DNA of 8,039 nucleotides from Deltaproteobacteria bacterium. GTDB taxonomy: Bacteria; Desulfobacterota_C; Deferrisomatia; Deferrisomatales; JACRMM01. The stretch is taken from assembly GCA_016218905.1 (NCBI GenBank), contig JACRCS010000618.1, forward strand, positions 1-8,039, given 5' to 3'. How positions within the stretch are numbered: the stretch's first letter is position 1; each line of letters starts with the position of its first letter. The notes below the pieces were generated by a model. That model was given only the letters and a program-made list of their open reading frames with translations. It ran no database searches and was not told where the DNA came from. This document shows, piece by piece, positions 1 to 6,401 of this stretch. The translations under genes and the position numbers were made by a program.

Positions 1-1052
1 ATAGACATCAGGAGGAAGAGCAGGAGTTCGTAGGCATTGGCTTCCACGAGGTAGAGGAGGAAGACGAGCATCAGGAAGAAGAGCACACCGTGGTCGACGA
101 TGATCGACGCGAGGCCGCTACCGCCCGCGATCATATCGGGGAATCGCTCGTACATCGAGCTATGCATGATAAGAGGAATCTGCCCCGCGCGACTCACGAC
201 GTTGCGAAAGCCAACTCCGCACAACAGGTCCAACGTGCTCAGCTCCCGAAGCAGCGCGTATCCAAAGGTTCTGTGTTGGAAGGACTGGTTGACGTAGTCG
301 ACGCCATAATGATCGTACACGTACAACGTCGCCGCGACCATGGCAGCAAGAACTCCGCCCACGACGAGCGACTTGGGGACCTTTTCCACAAGACGCCGGG
401 AGAAGAAGACGAAGGGGAACACAGCAAAGAAAGCGAGCGAGATCTTCGAGAAGGACACGACGATGCCGATCGTGTGTACCAACAGATGGAGCTTCCGCCG
501 GGGAACCGTCCGATGGTCCAAGAGCAGAAGGAAGCTCGCGATGACGAGAGAGGCAAAGAACCCGGGCTCCCGGGAGAGCCCGCTGAAGCGGAAGGCGAGC
601 AGGATCCCCTCGGCTTCTGCAGGGGTCGGCCCAGTCAACAAGGCGTACTTCCCCCACAGGGCTGTGCCGATGTCGAAGGGAAAGAGCCATCCCCTTTGGA
701 ACACGAGAAGGCCGATCACCTGGACCAGCGCCACGGCGACGTTGAGGTTGATGTACTTGTAGAGGTGGAACCTTCCCGTCTGGAGGGTGTACTGCATGTA
801 CGTTACGGTGACGACGATCGAGACAACCTTGAGCCCGAAGTGGAGGCTCGCGTACGGGATCGAGGCAGTAAGAAGGAGCAGAGCGGCGAACAGGAAGTTC
901 GGGTTGATCCTCTTGTTTTTGAGGTAGCGGAGGAACTCAGGATCTACCAAGGGGATCACAAGGAAGAGATACACCGAGGTGCTGTTCACAGCAGGGGACA
1001 GGACTGGGGAGGTTAGGAAGAGATAGAAAAGGTGGCTGAAGAGGTTGCCCAT
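1..1052 (-). CDS. Wzy-like polysaccharide polymerase (partial, 3' end beyond window)
   Basis: Translating the minus strand from the ATG at 1052-1050 gives 350 codons with no stop, and the frame runs off the left edge, so the C-terminus is missing. The protein is strongly hydrophobic, with roughly ten membrane segments (for example residues 52-70, 73-90, 101-118, 163-179, 188-218, 229-246 and 313-336). A polar loop at about 247-312 probably faces the periplasm. Residues 154-166 (RFSGLSREPGFFA) and 200-206 (SFSKISL) resemble the Arg/Gly/Glu-Pro motif and the following Ser-rich segment of O-antigen polymerases and ligases. Such enzymes join undecaprenyl-linked repeat units on the periplasmic face of the inner membrane. 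The start follows the methyltransferase stop by 5 bases, with AGG 8 bases upstream. GC content is visibly lower than in the other genes. An O-antigen ligase or another polytopic EPS protein is the main alternative, since Wzy proteins share little sequence. Confidence 0.75.
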   Translation of the reverse strand, partial: MGNLFSHLFYLFLTSPVLSPAVNSTSVYLFLVIPLVDPEFLRYLKNKRINPNFLFAALLLLTASIPYASLHFGLKVVSIVVTVTYMQYTLQTGRFHLYKYINLNVAVALVQVIGLLVFQRGWLFPFDIGTALWGKYALLTGPTPAEAEGILLAFRFSGLSREPGFFASLVIASFLLLLDHRTVPRRKLHLLVHTIGIVVSFSKISLAFFAVFPFVFFSRRLVEKVPKSLVVGGVLAAMVAATLYVYDHYGVDYVNQSFQHRTFGYALLRELSTLDLLCGVGFRNVVSRAGQIPLIMHSSMYERFPDMIAGGSGLASIIVDHGVLFFLMLVFLLYLVEANAYELLLFLLMS

Positions 1053-1057
1053 GCTGA

Positions 1058-1750
1058 CTACCTGCGGATCAGCCGGTACTCCCAACCGGCCACTTCCGAA
1101 TCGAACAGGTACCGGAGGGACCGTTTGACCCAGGGGAACCTCCCGAGTTGCGGGTACTCCACGTAAATCCCGAAGAGCTCCCGACTCGCCGACACCTCGA
1201 ATCCGGCGTCGGCGAGGAGTGCCTCGATCGAGCGGCGGGTGAAGCTCTGGACGTGGCTGGTCCTGCCGTAGACGAGTCGTCCCCCCCAGCGAAAGATCCT
1301 GTCCCCCACCGACCTGCCGTTGGGCGTGTCCATATACAGCAGCCCTCCCGGCCGCAACACCCGGCGTATTTCGGCCAATAGCTCCTTGGGCCGGCTGCAG
1401 TGCTCGATGACGTTGTAGAGGAGACACACGTCCAGGGTACCGGTCTTGAACGGGATCGAAGCGGCGTTGGCGACCGCGAGGTTCTCCAACCCCTGTCCCT
1501 TTGACGCGGAGGCCACGAGGGCCGCAACTAGGTCGAACCCGAACGCACTCCGGATGCCGTTCCTCCGGAGCACCACGAGGTTGCCGCCGATGCCGCAGCC
1601 GATGTCCAGAAAGGCCCACTCCCTGTGGACGAGGCTCTCGTCAAAGAGTCGTCCCGCTGTTGACACGAGCGCCTCGAGCGCTCGTGTGTGGCGGTCGACG
1701 AAGGTAGGCACGTCCCTCGGCGTGCCCTCTCTTGTCCCGCGCCGGTTCAC
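1058..1750 (-). CDS. class I SAM-dependent methyltransferase
   Basis: This 230-residue protein has the layout of a class I (Rossmann-fold) methyltransferase of the Methyltransf_11 type. The SAM-binding glycine motif is LDIGCGIGG at 48-56. An acidic residue ends the second strand (FD at 72-73). The segment LLYNVIEH at 110-117 and the LRPGG turn at 132-136 follow in the usual order. It most likely methylates a sugar of the repeat unit or the end of the glycan in the cytoplasm; the substrate cannot be read from sequence. The GTG at 1750 is the furthest-upstream start available, because an in-frame stop lies about 11 codons before it; GGTGA four bases upstream may serve as the ribosome binding site. 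A GTG at residue 14 is a possible alternative that keeps the domain intact. The wzy-like gene starts 5 bases after its stop. Confidence 0.9.
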   Translation of the reverse strand: MNRRGTREGTPRDVPTFVDRHTRALEALVSTAGRLFDESLVHREWAFLDIGCGIGGNLVVLRRNGIRSAFGFDLVAALVASASKGQGLENLAVANAASIPFKTGTLDVCLLYNVIEHCSRPKELLAEIRRVLRPGGLLYMDTPNGRSVGDRIFRWGGRLVYGRTSHVQSFTRRSIEALLADAGFEVSASRELFGIYVEYPQLGRFPWVKRSLRYLFDSEVAGWEYRLIRR

Positions 1751-1929
1751 TCGGTCACCGCAAACGTTCGGGTCGCCGAGCGTTCAAGGGTCGGCTCCGG
1801 CACGGCGGCGAAGAACGCGCCGCAGGCCCTCTCGAGGCAGGAGCAGGCAGCGGCCCGCCCCCTTCCTGCGCCTGAACCGGCTTGCTCTTCGACGAAACGG
1901 TATGGCCCAACTCCGTCATCGACCTTCAC
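1747..1929 (-). CDS. possible small ORF (60 aa) bridging GT9 and methyltransferase genes
   Basis: This frame starts with a GTG that overlaps the GT9 stop (GTGA, 1929-1926). It ends with a TGA that overlaps the methyltransferase GTG (GTGA, 1750-1747). It would encode 60 residues beginning MKVDDGVGPYRFVEEQ, with a small/Arg-rich middle containing three cysteines (ACSCLERAC) and ending FAVTE. I recognise no family, signal peptide or membrane segment. In favour of it: four-base or similar overlaps are the rule at the neighbouring junctions, and this frame fills an otherwise empty 175-base gap exactly. Against it: no clear ribosome binding site precedes the GTG, third-position GC by hand count is about 73%, similar to the competing frame, and the same frame is open far upstream inside the GT9 gene as a shadow. 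It may be a real small protein, a coupling leader, the remnant of a lost gene, or chance. Confidence 0.3.
   Translation of the reverse strand: MKVDDGVGPYRFVEEQAGSGAGRGRAAACSCLERACGAFFAAVPEPTLERSATRTFAVTE
1751..1925 (-). other. only sizeable gap between confident genes
   Basis: These 175 bases separate the GT9 and methyltransferase genes, where every other junction overlaps or leaves under 10 bases. No terminator-like hairpin with a T-run and no convincing promoter is visible. A GCAGGA/TCCTGC inverted pair is present, but its loop is too long for a terminator. Two short frames cross the gap: the 60-codon frame listed separately, and a 54-residue Pro/Ser/Arg-rich frame (1755-1919, ATG) that is in frame with GT9 after its stop and looks like chance. 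Confidence 0.5.
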
Positions 1930-3164
1930 CCCAGAGTCCCGGTCCGCCGGGGAGCGCCATGGGCGAGGGCGGCCAGTTCCTCCCCTGCCTGGTAGACCGC
2001 GTCGACCTCCAGCAGTCGGATGCACTCCATGCCCTCGCACCCCTGCCTTCTGAAGCAGGGCGAGCAGGGCAGGGGCCGGGTGAGAAGTCGGCAAAACCTC
2101 CCCCTGGGTCGCCACCGGTGGTGGTCGTGCATCCCGCTGTACAGGCTCACGCACGGCGTGCCGAAGCTCGCCGCAAGGTGCCCCGCCGAGGTCTCCACGC
2201 TGTAGACGACCTCGGCACGCCGCAGCACCTCGACAAAGGCGCCCCACCCGAGCTCATTGCACGCATTGGCGCAGCCCGGAAGTCCTTCGATGACCGTCTG
2301 GATCTGGGTTCGCTCTCGGTCCCCCTGACCCGTGAAGACGAGCCGGTGCCCTTCCCCGACCAACCTCTCCGCCATGGCTCGCCATTGGTGAAAGGGCCAC
2401 TCCCGCAGGAGCGAGCCCCCTGTCCCCAGGTGGAGCACCCGATAGGCACCCCCGCAAATCGGGCTTCGGGACACGAATCGCTCCGCCTGCCCGGCCGCGT
2501 CTTCGGGCGGGTCGGGCAGCATCCCCCATCTCGTCGAGAACGCCTCCTCCGGGACCGGCAGGACGCGAAATAGCTCAGCTTGGTACTCCGACTCATGCTT
2601 CTGGGACTGCACGAAGGGCACGGGATGCGTCAGCAAGGGACCGAAGCCGCCGCTCGTATAGCCGATCCGGATTGGAATGCCGGCTCGCCAGAGCAGGGGA
2701 ATGAGATTGGGGAAGTAGGAGTACAGGTCCAGCGCCGTGTCGTAACCGACGGCCTGAATCTCCGCCAGGGCCGCCGCGCGCGTCGTCCAGTGGCGGCGGA
2801 GTTTGGCGAAGAAAGACGTGTTGCCTCGGTTTGCGAGGCAGTGATCGAACACGTGGACCCTGTCGACCTGAGGGTGCCCGGCGACGAGGGGCGCCGACCA
2901 GCTTCCGACGAGCATCCCCACCTGCACCTTTGGGAAGGCCGACTTCAGAATGGAGAGCACGGCCGTGGAGGCGATGATGTCGCCCAGATGGGCCGGGTTC
3001 GCCAGGAGAAGCCGCCGCGGCGCCGGCGGCAGCGCGGGCGCCTTGCCCGGCCGGCAAATCCCCAGGACGTTGTCCATGGTCCGGAAGACGACGTTCCACC
3101 TCGGGTTTCGGATCAGGTACGGTCCCCGCATGGGCGAGGCGGGCGAAAGCGGTGGCTTCAGCAT
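1926..3164 (-). CDS. glycosyltransferase family 9 (heptosyltransferase-type)
   Basis: This 412-residue cytoplasmic GT-B enzyme has the GT9 pattern. The N-terminal domain carries LLLANPAHLGDIIAST at 52-67, and the HLGD segment is the signature of the ADP-heptose:LPS heptosyltransferase group. The C-terminal domain carries VLHLGTGGSLLREWP at 243-257, VFTGQGDRER at 276-285 and the donor-site segment YSVETSAGHLAASFGTPCVSLYSG at about 321-344. A cysteine cluster (Cys367, 370, 376, 381) lies near the C-terminus, as in many GT9 proteins. It should add a heptose or other sugar to the lipid-linked repeat unit; GT9 membership does not fix the donor. The ATG at 3164 overlaps the Wzz2 stop by 7 bases (ATGCTGA). 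No good ribosome binding site is visible, so the start probably relies on coupling. Met12 is an alternative start. The gene is followed by the only sizeable gap in the window. Confidence 0.9.
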   Translation of the reverse strand: MLKPPLSPASPMRGPYLIRNPRWNVVFRTMDNVLGICRPGKAPALPPAPRRLLLANPAHLGDIIASTAVLSILKSAFPKVQVGMLVGSWSAPLVAGHPQVDRVHVFDHCLANRGNTSFFAKLRRHWTTRAAALAEIQAVGYDTALDLYSYFPNLIPLLWRAGIPIRIGYTSGGFGPLLTHPVPFVQSQKHESEYQAELFRVLPVPEEAFSTRWGMLPDPPEDAAGQAERFVSRSPICGGAYRVLHLGTGGSLLREWPFHQWRAMAERLVGEGHRLVFTGQGDRERTQIQTVIEGLPGCANACNELGWGAFVEVLRRAEVVYSVETSAGHLAASFGTPCVSLYSGMHDHHRWRPRGRFCRLLTRPLPCSPCFRRQGCEGMECIRLLEVDAVYQAGEELAALAHGAPRRTGTLG

Positions 3165-4039
3165 GGGAGCAATGGCCTGTTCTGCCGCCGGGGGCGCGGC
3201 TCGAGGTAGTAGAGGCAGGCCGTGGCCAGGCCGCCCAGAGCGGCCAGCGAGACCAGGTTCTCCCTCTGCCGGGCGGGCTGGCGACTGGAGACCGCGGGGA
3301 GGTCGGTCACGGTGAATCCGAGCTGCTCCCGATTCCGTGCCAGCATCTCCTCCTCCAGGTGCGTGGCGTAGAGCCTGGAGAGCCGCGAGCGCATCTCCGG
3401 GTCCCTGGTCCGGGCCAACTCGGCCGACAGGAACGACGTCTTGGCCCGGGCCCTGGTCAGGGCCGCCGACTGGAGCCGGTTCCGGGCCTCCTCCAAGTAG
3501 GTGCCCACGACGGACGCGGCAACTTCCCGCGAGGGCCCGTCGAAGGAGACGGTGACCACGCCCAGCCGCACGTCGGCGCTCACGCGGAGCCGGGGTTGGG
3601 CGGCCCGAACGATGTCCCCGTCACCGGGGAGGCGGTGGGCTTTCTGCCCCCAGCAGACCTGCTCCCACCGCGTCGGCGCGATCGTCTCCCGGTCAGGATC
3701 GAAGCGCTCCCCCCAGAGCACAGGCCACAGTTCGCGCCTGCGGAACACGCGCTTCGTCAGGTCGCGGCTTCGGAAGAGGACGACGAGGTCCTCCAGGGCC
3801 GCCGAGCCCCCTTGGGCCATCCCAATGGGGGACATCACGCTCTCGAAGGTCACCTGGGCGGACTCCTGTCCCCTCGCCGCCGGCCGCACCACCGCGGTCG
3901 CCCGGTACTCGGCGGGGGCGAGAGACGTTCCAAGGACAGCCCCGGCCCCCCCCAAGGCCGTTGCGAGGAGGAGCTTCCACCACGCCTGCCCCAGCACGCG
4001 AAGGTATCCGCGGGGAGTGACGGACGCCCACCGGCTCAA
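3158..4039 (-). CDS. second Wzz-type chain-length determinant (Wzz2), TTG start
   Basis: This 293-residue inner-membrane protein has the Wzz layout: a short cytoplasmic start, TM1 at about 20-40, a mostly helical periplasmic domain, TM2 at about 261-279 and a short basic tail. Wzz proteins control how many repeat units the Wzy polymerase adds. It is a paralogue of the 360-residue Wzz protein in this operon. Residues 151-250 align without gaps to 171-270 of that protein with about half identical by hand count, including EMLA(R/K)NREQ and VSFD. The Pro-rich stretch before TM2 is degraded here (DLPAVSSRQPARQR, against DTPEVPDRKHSPQR). I chose the TTG at 4039 because it forms a TTGA overlap with the wbaP stop, has GAGGGAG four bases upstream, and leaves the usual short lead-in before TM1. 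The frame stays open upstream to 4183, but only as a shadow inside wbaP. A GTG at 3997 would start directly at TM1. Confidence 0.85.
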   Translation of the reverse strand: MSRWASVTPRGYLRVLGQAWWKLLLATALGGAGAVLGTSLAPAEYRATAVVRPAARGQESAQVTFESVMSPIGMAQGGSAALEDLVVLFRSRDLTKRVFRRRELWPVLWGERFDPDRETIAPTRWEQVCWGQKAHRLPGDGDIVRAAQPRLRVSADVRLGVVTVSFDGPSREVAASVVGTYLEEARNRLQSAALTRARAKTSFLSAELARTRDPEMRSRLSRLYATHLEEEMLARNREQLGFTVTDLPAVSSRQPARQRENLVSLAALGGLATACLYYLEPRPRRQNRPLLPC

Positions 4040-5490
4040 TAGGCTCCCTCTCGGCTCACTAGAGCGCGCAGGGTCTTGAAGAGGATCACGAGGTCGAACC
4101 ACACGCACCAGTTGCTTACGTACCAGGTGTCGAGCCACACGCGGGTGTCGTAGCCGGCCTCGCTGCGGCCGCTGACCTGCCACAGCCCCGTGATCCCGGG
4201 CCGGACCATCGCGTAGTACTGAACCCGCTCTCCGTAGTACTTGTCGAGCTCTTCCTGCAGCACCGGGCGCGGTCCGACCAGGCTCATCTCTCCCCTAAGG
4301 ACGTTGAGGATCTGCGGGAGCTCGTCGAGGGACGTGGCCCGCAGGAATCGTCCAACCCTCGTGGTCCTCGGGTCGTTCCTGAGCTTGAACCCGGTCTCCC
4401 ACTCGAGACGGGCCTCTTCGTCGCTCTGGAGCAGGTGGATGAGCCGATCGGCGGCGTCCGCGAACATGGTCCGGAACTTGAGCACCGGGATGATCCGTCC
4501 CCTCTGGCCCACCCGAGGGTGCACGTAGAAGACCGGCCCCGGAGAGTCGAGCTTGATGAGGACCGAGATCGCAGCGATCGCGGCCAGCAGGAGCGGGAGT
4601 GCGAGCAGGGACACGACCAGGTCGAAGACAGCCTTCAGAGCCCGATTGGCGCCCGACTCGAGGTTGTTCCGGATCTGAATGAGGTAGAGCTCCTGCATGA
4701 AGAGGGGGTGCAAGCCGGCGTTCAGCGTGGCCGTTCCCTTCAGGTCGGGGACCAGGAGCACGGTCCGCGTGCTCGTCTGCACCTCCTGGGCCAACCCGGG
4801 CAGGCGCGCCGCCTCCTGGGCCGGAAGGGCGATCACGACGGTCGACACGTCCAAGGGGTCGAGGTACTCGCGAAAGCAAGTGGTCTTGTCGAGGATCCTG
4901 CAGCGCCCCTGGCCCACCTCCATCACCCCGCCCACCTTCTCCGGGTCGTCGTCCAGGAAGCCCACGACGCGGTACCCCATGTGGGCGTCTCTGCCCATCA
5001 CCCGCGCCATCTCGGCTGCGGCGGGCCCGGTGCCGATGACCAGCACGTTCTCCCTCCAGATGCCTGCCCGGAAGAGCAGCTTTTTGCCCAGCGCGCGGAA
5101 GGAAGGAAACACGAAGATGCCACAGAGCCACAGCTGGATCAGGGCCAGGCGGGAAACGTTGCCGCTGAGCTTTCCCAGGGCTACGACGGCGAAGACGAGG
5201 ATCATACCTGCCGAGAGGGACCGAAGGAGCACCCGAGCCTCGTCCCAGAAGGGGAGGCGAGTCTGGTACAGCCCCCCGTATGCGATGAACCCGAGCAGCG
5301 CAGCCGCGACCCACCACAGGGGAAGCAGGCTCCACAGGGACAGCCCCTTGGGGGCCAGGGCCGGCCACACGCGGGTGCACGCCACTGACAGGCACAGGGC
5401 CAGCAGGGCGGACACGACGTAGGCGGCCGCATCGAAGCCGACCAGACAGAGCGCGGCGCCCACGCCTCTGGCCCTTCTCGCGAGTGTCAC
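4036..5490 (-). CDS. wbaP: undecaprenyl-phosphate sugar phosphotransferase, WbaP-type
   Basis: This 484-residue polyprenol-phosphate hexose-1-phosphate transferase starts the repeat unit by moving a sugar phosphate from a UDP-sugar to undecaprenyl phosphate at the inner membrane. Four membrane segments (about 11-39, 51-73, 91-108, 115-131) precede a cytosolic Rossmann-like domain (VLVIGTGPAAAEM at 149-161; GFLDDDPEKVGG at 177-188). A re-entrant hydrophobic helix at 288-313 leads into the catalytic domain. There one sees LDSPGPVFY at 314-322, LKFRTM at 337-342, the catalytic Asp389-Glu390 pair in SLDELPQ, SLVGPRP at 403-409 and RPGITGLWQVSGR at 430-442. The EWETGFKLRNDPR insert (363-375) and GAY C-terminus favour WbaP over WcaJ, so galactose-1-phosphate is the likely but unproven substrate. 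The frame is open upstream to 6270, but GTG at 5490 has GGAGGT in front and makes a GTGA overlap with the GT2 gene. Confidence 0.93.
   Translation of the reverse strand: MTLARRARGVGAALCLVGFDAAAYVVSALLALCLSVACTRVWPALAPKGLSLWSLLPLWWVAAALLGFIAYGGLYQTRLPFWDEARVLLRSLSAGMILVFAVVALGKLSGNVSRLALIQLWLCGIFVFPSFRALGKKLLFRAGIWRENVLVIGTGPAAAEMARVMGRDAHMGYRVVGFLDDDPEKVGGVMEVGQGRCRILDKTTCFREYLDPLDVSTVVIALPAQEAARLPGLAQEVQTSTRTVLLVPDLKGTATLNAGLHPLFMQELYLIQIRNNLESGANRALKAVFDLVVSLLALPLLLAAIAAISVLIKLDSPGPVFYVHPRVGQRGRIIPVLKFRTMFADAADRLIHLLQSDEEARLEWETGFKLRNDPRTTRVGRFLRATSLDELPQILNVLRGEMSLVGPRPVLQEELDKYYGERVQYYAMVRPGITGLWQVSGRSEAGYDTRVWLDTWYVSNWCVWFDLVILFKTLRALVSREGAY
4044..4050 (-). promoter_or_regulatory. ribosome binding site of Wzz2 gene
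   Basis: GAGGGAG lies four bases before the TTG at 4039, within the last codons of wbaP. It is the main reason for accepting the TTG as start, together with the TTGA overlap. Confidence 0.6.
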
Positions 5491-6401
5491 GGTGACCTCC
5501 AGAATGCCTCGTTCAGGCTCAGCCGGCTCTTCAGCCAGAGCGGGATGCTCGTCTCTGCTAAGCCTAACCGGTAGGCGCCGATCTTCAAGGCGTTCCGGAT
5601 CATCGCAGACGGGATGGACGCCGGGCCGGCCCGCCACAGGTACCTGAGCTCCGATGCCACATACCGAAGCCCTTCTCCTCCCGCCGTACCAAACTCCCGC
5701 TGGATCCACGACTGGCGCGAGTGGAGTACCCCGATGTCGAAGTACCGGCGGAACTCCCCCGCGGCGCTGAGCCCATGGGAGTGGTACACCTGCGCGTCGG
5801 CGCAGTAGGCCACCTTCCAGCCCTGGAGGAGCATCCGCGCCGCGACGCACGTGTCTTCGCCGAAGATGACGTCTCCCGGGAACCCGCCCGCTTGCGCGAG
5901 AGCGTCGCGCCGGTAGGCGGCAAACGAGTTGGAGATGAAGGCCGCTTTGATTCCGAGCTCCGCGACGTTCCCTCGCGTCTTGACCCGGGGCCGATCCGGG
6001 TAGTTGAAGAGGCGCGCGTGGGCCTCGATGGGGCCGGCCCCCTTGCGCGGGAGCTGCCGGCCGTAGGCCGCCCCGACCCGGTCGTCCTCGAAGCTCGCCA
6101 GCAGGGTGCCGAAGGCGTCCGGCCCCACCGGCACGGCGTCCTGAGTGAGGAAGAGGAAGACGTCCGCTTGAGGGAGGGCCTCCACGGCGAGCTGGCGCGT
6201 GCGCCCGTGGTTGAAGTCGGCTCGCCGGATTCGGATCACCTGGGCGCGAGCCTCCTGCAGCCGGCCGCACGTGCCGTCGGTGGAGGAGGAGTCAACCGCG
6301 AGAAAGGCGTCGGCCGGCCGGGTCTGAGCCTGGATGGCGGGGAGAAGCTCCTCGAGCGCCCCCGCGGCGTTGAGCGTGGGGACGATGAGCGCGACGTTCA
6401 T
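5487..6401 (-). CDS. glycosyltransferase family 2, rhamnosyltransferase-like
   Basis: This 304-residue GT-A enzyme probably adds a sugar to the growing lipid-linked oligosaccharide on the cytoplasmic face of the membrane. The nucleotide-binding strand is MNVALIVPTLNA at 1-12, followed by AVDSSSTDGT at 35-44. The FNHGRTR motif at 63-69 and the metal-site segment LTQDA at 85-89 (in place of a plain DXD) are typical of bacterial rhamnosyltransferases of the RfbN/WbbL kind. The acceptor-side GEDT at 181-184, expected to hold the catalytic acid, and YHSHG at 206-210 follow. No clear membrane segment is present. The ATG at 6401 overlaps the preceding wzz stop (ATGA), and its own TGA overlaps the wbaP GTG (GTGA). 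dTDP-rhamnose is the likely donor by family, but the specificity is inferred and no dTDP-rhamnose synthesis genes are in view. Confidence 0.9.
   Translation of the reverse strand: MNVALIVPTLNAAGALEELLPAIQAQTRPADAFLAVDSSSTDGTCGRLQEARAQVIRIRRADFNHGRTRQLAVEALPQADVFLFLTQDAVPVGPDAFGTLLASFEDDRVGAAYGRQLPRKGAGPIEAHARLFNYPDRPRVKTRGNVAELGIKAAFISNSFAAYRRDALAQAGGFPGDVIFGEDTCVAARMLLQGWKVAYCADAQVYHSHGLSAAGEFRRYFDIGVLHSRQSWIQREFGTAGGEGLRYVASELRYLWRAGPASIPSAMIRNALKIGAYRLGLAETSIPLWLKSRLSLNEAFWRSP
5495..5500 (-). promoter_or_regulatory. ribosome binding site of wbaP
   Basis: GGAGGT sits four bases before the GTG at 5490, inside the last codons of the GT2 gene. It is the strongest Shine-Dalgarno match at a start in the window. 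It decides the start of wbaP, whose reading frame is otherwise open for a further 260 codons upstream. Confidence 0.7.

Noticed and set aside
90..1016. Plus-strand open frame of 308 codons opposite the polymerase-like gene
   Set aside because: Its product is an Asp/Glu/Arg/His-rich mixture without motifs, as expected from the complement of a hydrophobic gene. The minus-strand frame has clear membrane segments and operon context.
1830..1900. GCAGGA/TCCTGC inverted pair as a terminator before the methyltransferase gene
   Set aside because: The stem is about six bases with a long loop and no T-run, so it does not support termination inside the operon.
1755..1919. 54-codon ATG frame in the GT9-methyltransferase gap, in frame with GT9 after its stop
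   Set aside because: Pro/Ser/Arg-rich product, only a weak AGG upstream, and no overlap with its neighbours. It fits the gap less well than the 60-codon frame, although third-position GC is similar.
1446..2573. Plus-strand open frame of 375 codons across GT9 and the methyltransferase
   Set aside because: Low-complexity Arg/Pro-rich product that crosses two real genes and the gap between them; no motif.
4036..6270. A 744-codon reading of wbaP beginning inside the GT2 gene
   Set aside because: The first 260 codons are a Gly/Arg/Pro-rich shadow of the GT2 gene. Family similarity begins after the GTG at 5490, which has a strong ribosome binding site.
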